Assembly (NCBI GenBank): GCA_012518265.1
Contig: JAAYST010000022.1
Coordinates: forward strand, 1 to 45,254
Reading direction: 5' to 3'
Length of the DNA: 45,254 nt
Origin: Candidatus Methanofrustulum fimipullorum
GTDB taxonomy: Archaea > Halobacteriota > Methanosarcinia > Methanosarcinales > Methanosarcinaceae
Shown here one piece after another: positions 17,780-26,740 of the stretch (its first letter is position 1; every line of letters starts with the position of its first letter). The notes under the pieces are model-generated. The model did not search any database. It was not told where the DNA came from and saw nothing but the letters and a program-made list of their open reading frames with translations. Both the position numbers and the translations under genes were made by a program.

Positions 17780-18615
17780 TCAAATATTACGATGTGAAAT
17801 ACTTCCCATATTATCGCAATCTATCGCACGACCACCAGAGACTCTAAATAATTTTATACCGATTCCTGATACATTAATCTCTACGCCAAAATCACCTTCT
17901 GCAAATAAAGTAGCTTCTTTAAAAAATGGACTTTGATATGAGTCCTCATCCCAACTATAAACATTGTAACTTATTATAAGCGTATCAGTAAACTCGTATT
18001 TTGTTAAATGAGTATTCAAATAGGGTATAGGAGTCATTCCAGGTTCAACACCAAATTCCCCATGGACTTTAATTCTTACCATTTTGTCCCCAAAAAAATC
18101 ATAAAGGTCTCTTGCTGATGATACCATAATGTATCGTATATTTTTTGGCTGAATATTTTGTGACTCGACTTTATTAATGAGTTCAGGCGACACTTCAGAA
18201 ATATTTAAATCGTCATACATATATGTGTCTATTTCAATAATCCCATTTGAATGAAAAATAACTTTTTGATTTTTATTTAAATCAAAAGATTCTTTATCAG
18301 TATATTTATTTGATGATAAATTTTCATTCATAAGATCTTGTTTATCGATTTGATAATTATAATATTTTGTATCTTTTAAAATTTGATTTTTATTATTGGC
18401 ATAAAAATTTTTTATTATTTCACCATAGTAATCTGAGCTAGATTCGGACAATTGATTAACTAAACTTTGCTTAAGGGAATAGTCTATATAAATATTGTCA
18501 TATTTTATAAATTCATAAGAACTTCCGCTGTTTCAAAATTATTTTGTGCAAATGCAATTGGTAAAATACATAAAACAAGAATACATAAAACACTCAGTCT
18601 AATTTTATTTAACAC
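17780..18615 (-). pseudogene. secreted hypothetical protein broken by a frameshift
   Basis: The intact downstream ORF (17780-18451, 223 aa) lacks a sensible start. The same frame reads further upstream as SGSSYEFIKYDNIYIDYSL before a TGA. A second frame from GTG at 18615, with a good AGGTGG ribosome binding site, encodes a perfect signal peptide (LSVLCILVLCILPIAFAQ) and then NNFETAEVL. Supplying one missing base near 18540 joins the two into a ~275 aa exported protein. No family is recognised; the body is rich in Asn, Ser, Tyr and acidic residues with a C-terminal beta-like region. It sits inside a duplicated, rearranged stretch, which fits decay after insertion. Confidence 0.65.
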
Positions 18616-18783
18616 ATTAACCACCTATTCAATTATTAATAAAAATTGTGACAAATATTTTGCCACGAAGTAATAGGAAGAAATTGTTTTATATATAGTT
18701 TTCGATAATAAAATATATAGTAATACGTAGAAACAATATACTATATATACTATAAAAATTACGCTAATATATACACTATATAA
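18616..18783. other. AT-rich spacer
   Basis: Very AT-rich with many TATATA stretches, probably containing the promoter of the minus-strand pseudogene. No gene is seen. Confidence 0.3.
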
Positions 18784-18869
18784 TAGAAAAAATACATAAT
18801 TTCGCTTTAATAGGAATTATAAATGCAGTCGAAATCGGAGTGATTTATTATATTTACAAAAAATAAAAA
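18784..18869 (+). repeat. direct repeat copy 2 (orphan phosphatase gene tail)
   Basis: About 96% identical to 17505-17590, including the stop codon region, but without the rest of the gene upstream. It is a remnant that translates to a C-terminal membrane helix only. Confidence 0.9.
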
Positions 18870-18902
18870 ATGTAAATTTTCGTTAAGCTAATCATATAAA
18901 CC

Positions 18903-19025
18903 TCAGTTTTTAGATTTACGGGAAACTAAATACCAAATTATACCTATAATTAAAAGAATTATTAAAAGAATAATTATAATAATAAATGCCATATAAATTA
19001 ATTCTGCTGTCCATATTCCAAACAT
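18903..19025 (-). CDS. small membrane protein, 40 aa
   Basis: Minus-strand ORF starting MFGIWTAELIYMAF, followed by an Ile/Leu-rich transmembrane helix and ending YLVSRKSKN. A GGTGAC ribosome binding site sits 4-9 bases before the ATG, which supports translation. Directly downstream (18873-18895) is a truncated version of the start of the 34 aa ORF, so the ancestral order was 40 aa ORF then 34 aa ORF. Function unknown. Confidence 0.5.
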   Translation of the reverse strand: MFGIWTAELIYMAFIIIIILLIILLIIGIIWYLVSRKSKN

Positions 19026-19063
19026 CACGTCACCTTTTTCATATTTTATTTAGTTTATTTTAT

Positions 19064-20158
19064 TTAGTTTATTTCTTTTTCTTTTGCTTCTTTTTTACTT
19101 ATTTCCTTTTCAGTTTCTTCTTTTTCTTCTTTTGCTTTAACTGTTTTTGTATTGCTTGGATTTTTCGAAAAGTAAATTTTACGGCTGTAATATCCCAACG
19201 GATGTTTTATTTTTTCGCATATTTCATCTTTTCCGAAACAGTTTCCGTATGTAACCATTGTGGAGCATGCGGGACATTTATATTCGTTTTTTGATATGTG
19301 ATTTACCTGATACGACGTTTTTTCGTAATCAAAGTCGGGAGATACGTTAAATGCGTTAATTATATCTTCGTTTCCCATTCCTATATTATATAAAAAAGAC
19401 ACGAGTGCAAAACGCATCGAATGCGCCAAGTTCACGCCTGATTTGACGTCTGTTAAGGCTTTTCGAATGCATGGCGGGAAAAGACCGGGCATTATTTCTC
19501 CAAAATCGGTATCGACATAGTCTTTTTTAAATTCGTTAAAAATCGTCTCTACTTCTTTTATATCGTTTGAACAGAGTTCTTGCAAATCGTCGGGAATTGT
19601 GGCCGGAAGAGAAAATTCTATTTTTATTCTGATTGCTTCTTGGATCAGTCTTGCCACTTCATTATGAGTTATCGTTACAAAACCTGATTCGACACGCTTG
19701 TTTACCATTTTGCTTGATATGTTTTTTAACGACAAAGAATATTTTATATAATCTGTGAAATGAATTGCGACCGAATCGATTTCTACGTCTTTGAAAATAA
19801 AACCCAAATCTTTTGAAATTTCCGGAATTAAATCTTTATTTTTAAGTATTGTATCGTGAGCAAAAATTGCTTCCTGTAATGCGAACTTGCGAATTAAAGC
19901 AGCTTCGTTTACAGAAGAAATTAAAATTCTTGCATAAATATATGAAAGAATTTCAACTAAAATTTCCGATTCATTTGAAAAAGAAGCGGGTTTCGATAAA
20001 TCCCCTGACAAAACACCCTCTATTCTGTTTATTGCTCTTCTTCGAGCCTTTTCAAATGCTCTTGAAGTAGCCAAGCTCTCCGGAGAAATATCGAGTTTGC
20101 TTATATAAACAGAAGATTCGTTTAAATAGGGAAATAAAGCTATATCTTCGAGTCTCAT
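19064..20158 (-). CDS. priL: DNA primase large subunit PriL
   Basis: 364 aa regulatory subunit of the archaeal/eukaryotic primase, which binds the small subunit and carries an iron-sulfur cluster. The N-terminal helical domain starts RLEDIALFPYL. The C-terminal domain contains the cluster cysteines: PPCIRKAL, CPACS, GNCFG and EICEK. A Lys/Glu-rich tail of about 25 residues follows and is probably disordered. It is the third gene of a minus-strand set with a PHP phosphatase and surE. PriS is not in this window. Confidence 0.9.
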   Translation of the reverse strand: MRLEDIALFPYLNESSVYISKLDISPESLATSRAFEKARRRAINRIEGVLSGDLSKPASFSNESEILVEILSYIYARILISSVNEAALIRKFALQEAIFAHDTILKNKDLIPEISKDLGFIFKDVEIDSVAIHFTDYIKYSLSLKNISSKMVNKRVESGFVTITHNEVARLIQEAIRIKIEFSLPATIPDDLQELCSNDIKEVETIFNEFKKDYVDTDFGEIMPGLFPPCIRKALTDVKSGVNLAHSMRFALVSFLYNIGMGNEDIINAFNVSPDFDYEKTSYQVNHISKNEYKCPACSTMVTYGNCFGKDEICEKIKHPLGYYSRKIYFSKNPSNTKTVKAKEEKEETEKEISKKEAKEKEIN

Positions 20159-20214
20159 ATCTTTTCGTTTAATCGTTGTTTAATCATTTTTTTTCCATTT
20201 AATCGTTTTTTCGT
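20159..20214 (-). repeat. short tandem repeat between priL and surE
   Basis: Four imperfect copies of a 14-16 base unit (cgtttaatcgtttttt) fill the gap; the last copy includes the surE stop. Confidence 0.6.
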
Positions 20215-21045
20215 TTAATCGTTTTTACATTTATATTCGGGTATAAGTTTTTCAAAATATTCCATGTCGCTGAATGCGGTGGAATCAAGGCTTACGGGAG
20301 TTATAGTAATGCATCCTTTGTGCAATTCATGCACATCGGTTCCGTCTTCGTCCGATGTCAAAACTCCTCCGGAAATCCAATAGTAAGGAACGTTTTTAGG
20401 GTCGAGTCTCGTTTCAACGTCTGTCTGGAAATATTTTCTTGAAAGACGTGCCACAACTAAAGGCGTTTCTTCGTTTACGCCTCTTGGGATATTCACATTT
20501 AAAAGGTCGGTGTTTGGCGGAAAACCGTTTTCCAAAACAGATTTTACAATATTTCTGACAATTATTATTGCAACTTTTATTGATTTGTATTCATCTGATT
20601 CTTTGTCAATTATTTTTTTAGATTCTTGATATCCGATTTGAAGGGAGACGGCAATTGCAGGAATATCGTTGCTTGCGCCTTCCAGTGCGGCACCGATTGT
20701 ACCCGAAGTCGTAATACTGTCTGTACTTAAGTTTTCACCCAAATTAAATCCCGATAAAATTAAATCCGGCTTCCCGATACCTTTTGTAATTTCATGGAGA
20801 CCCAAAATTACGGAATCTGACGGAGTTCCTCCGACCGCATATGCTTTTTCTCCTGATTTTATTTTTGCTTCCGTAACTCTCAGTGGATCAAAAATAGATA
20901 TCGAGCGACCCACCCCGCTTTTTTGTGTTGCGGGAGCGGAAATAACTACTTTACCCAATCCTTTGACTGATTGATAAGCTGCACAAATTCCTTCGGAATT
21001 GAAACCGTCATCGTTTGTAACTAAAATTAACTTTTCGCCGGACAA
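20215..21045 (-). CDS. surE: 5'/3'-nucleotidase SurE
   Basis: 276 aa metal-dependent nucleoside monophosphate phosphatase. It has the N-terminal LVTNDDGFNSEGI motif with the metal-binding Asp pair, GGTPSDSVILGL with the phosphate-binding Ser, and ILSGFNLGENL followed by TSGTIGAALEGA. The start is TTG, with a near-ideal AAGGAGGT ribosome binding site about 9 bases upstream. It lies between a PHP-domain phosphatase and priL on the same strand and is probably cotranscribed. Confidence 0.93.
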   Translation of the reverse strand: MSGEKLILVTNDDGFNSEGICAAYQSVKGLGKVVISAPATQKSGVGRSISIFDPLRVTEAKIKSGEKAYAVGGTPSDSVILGLHEITKGIGKPDLILSGFNLGENLSTDSITTSGTIGAALEGASNDIPAIAVSLQIGYQESKKIIDKESDEYKSIKVAIIIVRNIVKSVLENGFPPNTDLLNVNIPRGVNEETPLVVARLSRKYFQTDVETRLDPKNVPYYWISGGVLTSDEDGTDVHELHKGCITITPVSLDSTAFSDMEYFEKLIPEYKCKND

Positions 21046-21143
21046 TAAAAAACCTCCTTAAAATATTTTTATCTTTTTATTAATTTAGTATATTTTAACC
21101 TTTTTAATATTTTAATTTTTATTTTTTTTGCTTTTTTTTGTTT

Positions 21144-21812
21144 TTAATCATTATCTTCAAGGCATTTTTTTACTAATTCTTCTGAATTTTTAAATGCTTC
21201 CTGTGCCTGTTTTTCCGACAATCCGGAGCCTTTTAAAATATTCATTGCCGTACTTAAAGTAATAAAATTACTCGGATTGTGAGCATCCGTATTGCATACG
21301 ATTTTTGCACCCGCATCTGTTGCAATGCGCGCAACGTGTCCGTTTGTTCTGTTATGACCGTTTCTCGCTGTAATTTCAATGTGAACGTCGTTTTCTTTTG
21401 CAAGTTTGGCATCCTCCAACGTTAAAAATCCCGGATGTGCCAAAATATCTACATAATCGGAAATAACGGATGCATGATTTGTGCCTTCGGCAACCGGTTC
21501 AACCGTAGTTTCCCCGTGTACTACTACAATATCTGCCCCGTGTTTTTTTGCCGATTTGGCCAATTCGTTGATTCGGGAAGGCGGAACGTGAGTTATTTCA
21601 ATTCCTACCAATATTTTGATGTCCCAATCTTTTTCTATCGTTTTAACTTTATTGACGTTTTTTAAAATAAATTTGTAATTTGTAAAATCCGCATGATCAG
21701 TTATTGCAATCGCACCGTAGCCCGATACGATTGCCCTTCTGACATGTTCCGCAGGAATTAAAACGCCATCGCTAAATAAAGTGTGTGAATGAAGATCAAT
21801 CATTTTACGCAT
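21144..21812 (-). CDS. PHP-domain histidinol-phosphatase-like hydrolase
   Basis: 222 aa metallo-phosphoesterase of the PHP family. Metal-site motifs are DLHSHTLFSDG at the N-terminus, AITDHADF, IEITHVPP, VVHGET, DILAHPG and NTDAHNP near the C-terminus. Methanogens carry this as a histidinol-phosphatase-domain protein; a role in histidine synthesis is possible but not shown. First gene of the PHP-surE-priL run. A second in-frame Met at codon 4 is an alternative start. Confidence 0.85.
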   Translation of the reverse strand: MRKMIDLHSHTLFSDGVLIPAEHVRRAIVSGYGAIAITDHADFTNYKFILKNVNKVKTIEKDWDIKILVGIEITHVPPSRINELAKSAKKHGADIVVVHGETTVEPVAEGTNHASVISDYVDILAHPGFLTLEDAKLAKENDVHIEITARNGHNRTNGHVARIATDAGAKIVCNTDAHNPSNFITLSTAMNILKGSGLSEKQAQEAFKNSEELVKKCLEDND

Positions 21813-22120
21813 GTTTTTTAAACCTTACCCAGTTTTCATAATTAAAATATTTTTTTAACGGAAAATAAAAATACATGTAATTATAAACAGAAGTCATTAT
21901 TATATCTATTGACTGAATAATAAAATACAATAGAAATACAATAAACAGTAAAAATACAATAAATTGTAAAAATACAATAAACAATAAAATACTATAAGCG
22001 ATAAAAATACTATAAGAAATAAATTATAAAATACAATAAGCATTTATAATTAATAATACTTATTTTGTTATAAAATCGTATAAAATAATATAAGATATAT
22101 ATAATCGGATGAATGAACTA
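21813..22120. promoter_or_regulatory. divergent promoter region with A-rich short repeats
   Basis: Between the PHP gene and pyrG. From about 21920 to 22050 a 16-20 base unit (aaaatacaataaacag and relatives) recurs about seven times. TATA-like sequences (ttataaaatcgtata and tatatataatcgg) lie within 60 bases of pyrG. No ORF is seen. Confidence 0.45.
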
Positions 22121-23734
22121 ATGAAATATATTGTTGTTACGGGCGGAGTTATTAGCGGTCTTGGGAAAGGAATTACGACCGCTTCAATCGGACGGAATTT
22201 GAAAAACAGAGGGTATGCGGTTACGGCAATAAAAATCGACCCGTATTTAAACGTCGATGCAGGTCTTATAAGTCCGTTGCAGCACGGCGAAATATTCGTA
22301 TTAAAAGACGGTGGAGAAGTCGACCTCGATTTAGGAAATTACGAACGGTTTTTAGATACGGAATTGAAAGCGGGACACGACATTACGACCGGAAAAGTAT
22401 ACCAGTCCGTAATAAATAAAGAAAGGCGTGGAGAATACAGGGGAAAAACCGTACAAATTATTCCCCACATCACTAACGAAATTAAATATTTAATCAGAAG
22501 AGCGGCGCAGGAAAGTGAAGCCGATGTGTGTTTAATTGAAGTTGGCGGAACTGTAGGAGACATAGAAAGTATGTTTTTCCTTGAAGCTTTAAGGCTTATG
22601 AAACAGGAAGAAAAGAAAAATATGAAATTTATTCACGTCTCACTTGCTTTCAACGACACTCAAGGTGAACAAAAAACAAAACCGACTCAGCATTCGATTA
22701 AAGAGATGAGAACGGTGGGTCTGTCCCCCGATTTTATAGTTGTAAGAACTGATACTCCTTTACAAAAAAATACTAAAGAGAAAATATCGCTTTTCTGTGA
22801 CGTAAGTCAGGAATATGTAATAAGTGCGCACACCGTTTCCAATTTATACGATTTGCCGCAAGTTTTGGAAGAGCAGAAACTTACCGATTATCTCATAAAA
22901 GAGCTAAATCTTCCTTCGAAGGGAAATAAAATAGACCAAGAATGGAATAAAGTGACAAAAAAGATGAAGGAGATTAGTGAAAGAGACGATTCAACCGCAA
23001 TAAAAGTCGCCGTTATCGGAAAATACACAAAATTGGCAGACTCTTACATGAGTATTTTTGAAGGATTGAAACATGCTTCAACCCATTCTGATATTAAAGT
23101 ATTGACCGAACTTATAAGTTCCGACGAATTTGAAAAAGATGAAAAAAATGTAGAAAAGTTGGCGAACTTTGACGGTATTTTAATTCCCGGAGGATTCGGA
23201 GAAAGAGGAACGCAAGGAATGATTAATGCAATAAAATATGCACGGGAAAACGATATTCCGTTTTTGGGAATTTGTATGGGACATCAATTAATGGTTATAG
23301 AATATGCAAGAAACGTAATCGGAATAAAAGATGCGAATACAACGGAATTTGACGAAATGACAAAGTCACCCGTTGTAACTCTTGCTGCTGAAAATAAAAA
23401 CGTTGCCGGCTTTAACGGAATGATGCGCCTTGGAAATTATGAATTTGACATAAAACCCGGAACTCTCCTTGAAAAAATATATAAAAAGGAAACTGCAACC
23501 GAAAGGCATAGAAACAGATACGAAGTAAACACGGAATACTCAAATATACTTCAAGAAAACGGACTCGTATTTTCTGGATACAGAAACGGACACATCGAAG
23601 CTGCGGAATTGCCCGGGAAAAAGTTTTACCTGGGAGTTCAATATCATCCGGAATTTAAATCAAAACCGAACAGAGCAAGCGAAGTACTCGTTGGATTTGT
23701 AGATGCAATAAAAAATGAAAAACAAAAAAAATAA
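22121..23734 (+). CDS. pyrG: CTP synthase
   Basis: Glutamine-dependent amination of UTP to CTP, 537 aa. The N-terminal synthase domain begins [17 protein letters not shown] and includes [11 protein letters not shown] and [12 protein letters not shown]. The C-terminal class I glutaminase domain has nucleophile Cys385 in [10 protein letters not shown] and the His-Glu pair in QYHPEFKS. The ATG at 22121 is preferred because family members start MKYIVVTGG and GGATGA (22107-22112) is well placed; an in-frame ATG at 22109 would add four residues. A long A-rich spacer follows. Confidence 0.95.
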   Translation: MKYIVVTGGVISGLGKGITTASIGRNLKNRGYAVTAIKIDPYLNVDAGLISPLQHGEIFVLKDGGEVDLDLGNYERFLDTELKAGHDITTGKVYQSVINKERRGEYRGKTVQIIPHITNEIKYLIRRAAQESEADVCLIEVGGTVGDIESMFFLEALRLMKQEEKKNMKFIHVSLAFNDTQGEQKTKPTQHSIKEMRTVGLSPDFIVVRTDTPLQKNTKEKISLFCDVSQEYVISAHTVSNLYDLPQVLEEQKLTDYLIKELNLPSKGNKIDQEWNKVTKKMKEISERDDSTAIKVAVIGKYTKLADSYMSIFEGLKHASTHSDIKVLTELISSDEFEKDEKNVEKLANFDGILIPGGFGERGTQGMINAIKYARENDIPFLGICMGHQLMVIEYARNVIGIKDANTTEFDEMTKSPVVTLAAENKNVAGFNGMMRLGNYEFDIKPGTLLEKIYKKETATERHRNRYEVNTEYSNILQENGLVFSGYRNGHIEAAELPGKKFYLGVQYHPEFKSKPNRASEVLVGFVDAIKNEKQKK

Positions 23735-24049
23735 GGAAAAAAAGGAAAAAATAAAAACAGAAATAAAACAAAAAAATAAAACAAAAAATAAAAATAAAAA
23801 AATAAAACAAGAAATAAAACAAAAAATTAAAATGATTTTTTTAAAGAAAAAGAATATATTTAGCTTATATATAAAACTATCCTTAAAAAATAATAGATAT
23901 ATAAAAGTAAAAATAAATGAATTATAATTAAAATTTTATGATTAAACTCTCAACACTTCCTTTTTTTAGAATAAAAAATAAAAATAATATCTGTTTTTGC
24001 ATATAAAAAATTCATAAAAAGAATTTAAAGTGTAAATATATTGCGCTCT
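23735..24049. other. A-rich low-complexity spacer
   Basis: Mostly A-tracts with aaaataaaacaaaa-type repeats. An ORF across it encodes only Lys/Asn-rich low-complexity sequence overlapping the end of pyrG and is not credible. Nothing else is seen up to the promoter block at 24050. Confidence 0.4.
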
Positions 24050-24207
24050 TTTTTCGAAACGCTTTTATACCATTAAAAAAAATCTGCATATTGAACATAA
24101 GATATAATCAATCGACCACGATTGAATAATATGTTTTTATTTAAATTCTTATGTTCAATGATGTAAAATATATGAAATAATTTAAAAATTATAATGGAGA
24201 TTAAATA
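24050..24207 (+). promoter_or_regulatory. promoter and structured leader of alcohol dehydrogenase 1
   Basis: A block TTTTTCGAAACGCTTTTATA (24051-24069) looks like BRE plus TATA, followed by AAAAAAATCTGC. TTGAACATAAG (24091-24101) and its exact complement CTTATGTTCAA (24148-24158) form an inverted repeat, perfect over 13 bp when extended. Inside its loop is a smaller perfect hairpin, TCAATCG-ACCA-CGATTGA (24108-24125). The expected transcription start is near 24090, so both would be in the 5' leader. The same block and outer dyad precede the paralogous gene at 26882. Confidence 0.6.
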
Positions 24208-25188
24208 TTGTCTAAAATATTAAAAGGATGGGAGTTTCAAGGAACTCATAAACCGTTGAAGTTTGTTGAAAAAGAGATGCCGAAGTTAAAGCCGGATTAT
24301 GTGAGAATTAAAGTGCATAACACCGGTCTATGTCATTCCGATGTAGGTGCTTTGGAAGATGAAGGATGGTTGGCACTTATCACCGTTGTGCCGATTATTA
24401 TGGGTCATGAAACTTCCGGAGAAATTGTTGAATTGGGTTCAGAAGTTAAAGGTTTTAAGATTGGAGATCGAGTTGCAGTTTGTCCTATGACATACAAAGA
24501 TGATATAGGGCCAGGGTATAGCAGAGACGGAGGATATGCAAACTACACAACAGCTCCTGCTGAAATGCTTGTTAAAATTCCGGAAAATGTAAGTATGGTG
24601 CAAGCAGCAGCCGCAACAGATGCAGGAATGACTTCATACCATGCAGTTGTAAAAAGAGGCGAAGTAAAGAAAGGAACCAAAATCGGTATTATCGGGCTCG
24701 GCGGTTTGGGAACTTTGGGAATGAAAGTTGCAATCGGATTAGGCGCAGAAGTATATGTGGCAACCAGAAAGGAAGCCGCTCAACAAAAAGCAAAAGATGC
24801 GGGAGCCTATAAAGTTGCAGACAATATATTGGACTTTAAAGATGACAATCTGGAAGTTATTGTCGATTTCGCAGGGGCCGGAATAACCACGGCTCAGGCT
24901 CTTGAAGCTGTAGGAAATAAGGGAAGAGTAGTATTGGTAGGAATGGCTAAACTTGATGTAAACTTTAATTCCAGAATACTTATTACAAAGGAAGCATCAA
25001 TACTCGGCTCCATCGGAGGAACAAAAGAAGATATTGCCGATGTTCTTAATTTGATGTCAACAGCCGGTCTGGAAATAGAAGTGGAAGAAATCCCTATGTC
25101 TGAAGTTGCTGCAGGTTTGGACAGATTAAAAGCAGGAAAAGCAGATAACCGTTTGGTAATGAAAACATCGGAAAAAGATTTTAAATAA
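24208..25188 (+). CDS. zinc-dependent alcohol dehydrogenase, short form (paralog 1)
   Basis: 326 aa MDR-superfamily oxidoreductase. Catalytic-zinc motifs are visible (GLCHSDVGAL and MGHETSGEIVELG), as is the cofactor-binding IGLGGLGTLGMKVAIGLGA. The four-cysteine structural zinc lobe of classical alcohol dehydrogenases is missing; the region reads VCPMTYKDDIGPGYSRDGGY instead. The start is TTG after GGAGA. It is clearly homologous along its length to the gene at 26882, with which it shares its promoter/leader. Substrate unknown. A perfect-type terminator hairpin follows. Confidence 0.88.
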   Translation: MSKILKGWEFQGTHKPLKFVEKEMPKLKPDYVRIKVHNTGLCHSDVGALEDEGWLALITVVPIIMGHETSGEIVELGSEVKGFKIGDRVAVCPMTYKDDIGPGYSRDGGYANYTTAPAEMLVKIPENVSMVQAAAATDAGMTSYHAVVKRGEVKKGTKIGIIGLGGLGTLGMKVAIGLGAEVYVATRKEAAQQKAKDAGAYKVADNILDFKDDNLEVIVDFAGAGITTAQALEAVGNKGRVVLVGMAKLDVNFNSRILITKEASILGSIGGTKEDIADVLNLMSTAGLEIEVEEIPMSEVAAGLDRLKAGKADNRLVMKTSEKDFK

Positions 25189-25203
25189 AAATAAAATAAA
25201 CAT

Positions 25204-25242
25204 AAAAACAAAAGCGTGTGCTTTGCATACGCTTTTGTTTTT
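25204..25242 (+). terminator. 18 bp stem-loop with TTT loop after alcohol dehydrogenase 1
   Basis: Stem 25204-25221 with 25225-25242, perfect except for one G-T pair, closed by a TTT loop, with a T-run on the 3' side. It may serve both converging genes. Confidence 0.65.
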
Positions 25243-25261
25243 TCATAAATTATTGGAAATA

Positions 25262-25666
25262 TCAATCATATATCGATACTTTTTTTATTTTTACTTTGTA
25301 ATAAATTATAAGCAATACAAATAAAATTGAAATAATTGATAATATATTCAAATAACCGTATAAACCGGTAGAATTTAAAACAATATAGTCGCCGTTAGTT
25401 ATTTTGTATACTAAAGGCCACGCTTCCCCAAAATAGCAAGCAACCAATGCCATAGATAAAAAAGATGCAGTTGCTTTCCATATACTTGAAAGAACTTTTG
25501 ACGGTATCGTAAAACACATTAGCCACGGAACTGTAAAAATCAAACTTACTGAAAAATTAATTGATCCGATGTAACTTGCATAAATATTAACAGCACCTAG
25601 TAAAGAAACAAAAAATACACAAATTAAAATTGTATCTCTCTTTTGGATTTTTGATTCATATGTCAT
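25262..25666 (-). CDS. four-helix membrane hypothetical protein
   Basis: About 134 aa, not recognised. Four hydrophobic segments are visible (roughly residues 12-32, 39-60, 65-85 and 102-125), with a charged N-terminus (TYESKIQKRD) and a Lys-rich C-terminus. ATG at 25666 is preferred over an upstream GTG because the GGTGA ribosome binding site overlaps that GTG. It converges on alcohol dehydrogenase 1. Confidence 0.6.
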   Translation of the reverse strand: MTYESKIQKRDTILICVFFVSLLGAVNIYASYIGSINFSVSLIFTVPWLMCFTIPSKVLSSIWKATASFLSMALVACYFGEAWPLVYKITNGDYIVLNSTGLYGYLNILSIISILFVLLIIYYKVKIKKVSIYD

Positions 25667-25920
25667 AAAATTCACCGATATTATTAGATTATTTAAGTAT
25701 CTGTCAGTTTTATAATTATTATCATTATTATTATATTATTATATAATTATTATATTATTATTATATTATTATTATATTATTATTATATTATTATATTATT
25801 ATTATTTAACATTATACATATATAAATACACCAAAAGATTTTACCCAACACATATAAACTTAACGATGTTGAAAAAGTTTCAATAAATCCTGAGAAATTA
25901 TTTTAGGATTAATATTTTCT
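25667..25920. repeat. ATT microsatellite spacer
   Basis: Between about 25715 and 25806 the DNA is almost pure attattatattatt simple repeat. The remainder is AT-rich, with a weak dyad gttgaaaaagtttcaa near 25869. No gene is seen. Confidence 0.6.
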
Positions 25921-26020
25921 AACCTTTTCCGATATATTTTTATAAGATTAAAAAAATCTGCTTAATGAATATAAATATAAAAATTTTATATAAATCATTA
26001 TTTAAAAAGAGGGATAATTT
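25921..26020 (+). promoter_or_regulatory. promoter of the DUF2124 gene, related to the alcohol dehydrogenase promoters
   Basis: CTTTTCCGATATATTTTTATA, split as 25924-25933 and 25934-25944, then AAAAAAATCTGC and TTAATGAATATAA, parallels the blocks before both alcohol dehydrogenase paralogs. Downstream is an imperfect dyad (aatgaatataaa / tttatataaatcatt). Co-regulation is inference. Confidence 0.5.
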
Positions 26021-26491
26021 ATGCAAGTAATAAACACTTCCAAAGGTATTGGGGGACAGCTTACGGAATTTAGAAAACTTGTAAAAGATTCAAAGAAAAT
26101 TACATTTATAGGTACTCCGGGATTTTGTACACCTTTTGCTGAACTTATGTCTTTTGTTCTAAGAGATACTGACAAAGAAATGGCGTTTTTGCCCGGCTTA
26201 AATAAAGATATGGCACAAGCTATTGTTTTGAAACCTAACGGAATGCAGCTTGACGAATCAGTCAATCCTGTTGCGGATACTGTTGTTTTATTAGGCGGAC
26301 TTGCGATGCCGAAAACGAATATAGATCCTAAAATTATGAAAAATTTGGTGGATGAACTTCTTGAAAATGAGGATAATAAATTAATAATTGGTGTATGCTT
26401 CCAATCTATGTTTATTGAACAAAAATGGACGGACTTTATCAATTTCGACTACATAATAGATGCCGACCTGACTAATAATATAAAGAAATAA
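26021..26491 (+). CDS. DUF2124 family protein (methanogen-type, function unknown)
   Basis: 156 aa. FIGTPGFCTPFAELMSFVLRD, spanning residues ~29-50, and VVLLGGLAMPK near residue 89 match the DUF2124 proteins found in methanogens. The Rossmann-like pattern of alternating strands and helices suggests a small ligand-binding fold. No membrane segment is seen. It lies between two alcohol dehydrogenase paralogs and carries a related promoter block, so it may be expressed with them. Biochemical role is unknown. Confidence 0.75.
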   Translation: MQVINTSKGIGGQLTEFRKLVKDSKKITFIGTPGFCTPFAELMSFVLRDTDKEMAFLPGLNKDMAQAIVLKPNGMQLDESVNPVADTVVLLGGLAMPKTNIDPKIMKNLVDELLENEDNKLIIGVCFQSMFIEQKWTDFINFDYIIDADLTNNIKK

Positions 26492-26740
26492 AATTAAAAA
26501 TAAAGCACATAAAAACATAAAAAACAGACAATTAACAAGCTGCTAAAACAGCATATATATAAATTGATCTGTTGAAATTAAAAATTAAAATTAAAAAAAA
26601 TAAATATTAAAATGAGCAAACTATAAGCAAATTTTTATGATTTGCTGTTTACATTCTGTTTTTCCAATTTTGAACAAAATAAATTCTATTTTTAATTTCC
26701 GGAAAGCCGGAAAAATAATTTTTTAAAAAAATAAACATGC
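26492..26740. other. AT-rich spacer between DUF2124 gene and alcohol dehydrogenase 2
   Basis: A weak GCTG/CAGC dyad near 26540 and an exact ttccggaaagccggaa palindrome-like motif near 26697 are the only structures. No ORF is seen. Confidence 0.35.

Noticed and set aside
23715-23927. 70 aa Lys/Asn-rich ORF
   Set aside because: It overlaps the end of pyrG and simply reflects A-tract DNA.
26697-26712. ttccggaaagccggaa dyad as a terminator
   Set aside because: The arms are short and no T-run follows directly; kept only as a note in the spacer.
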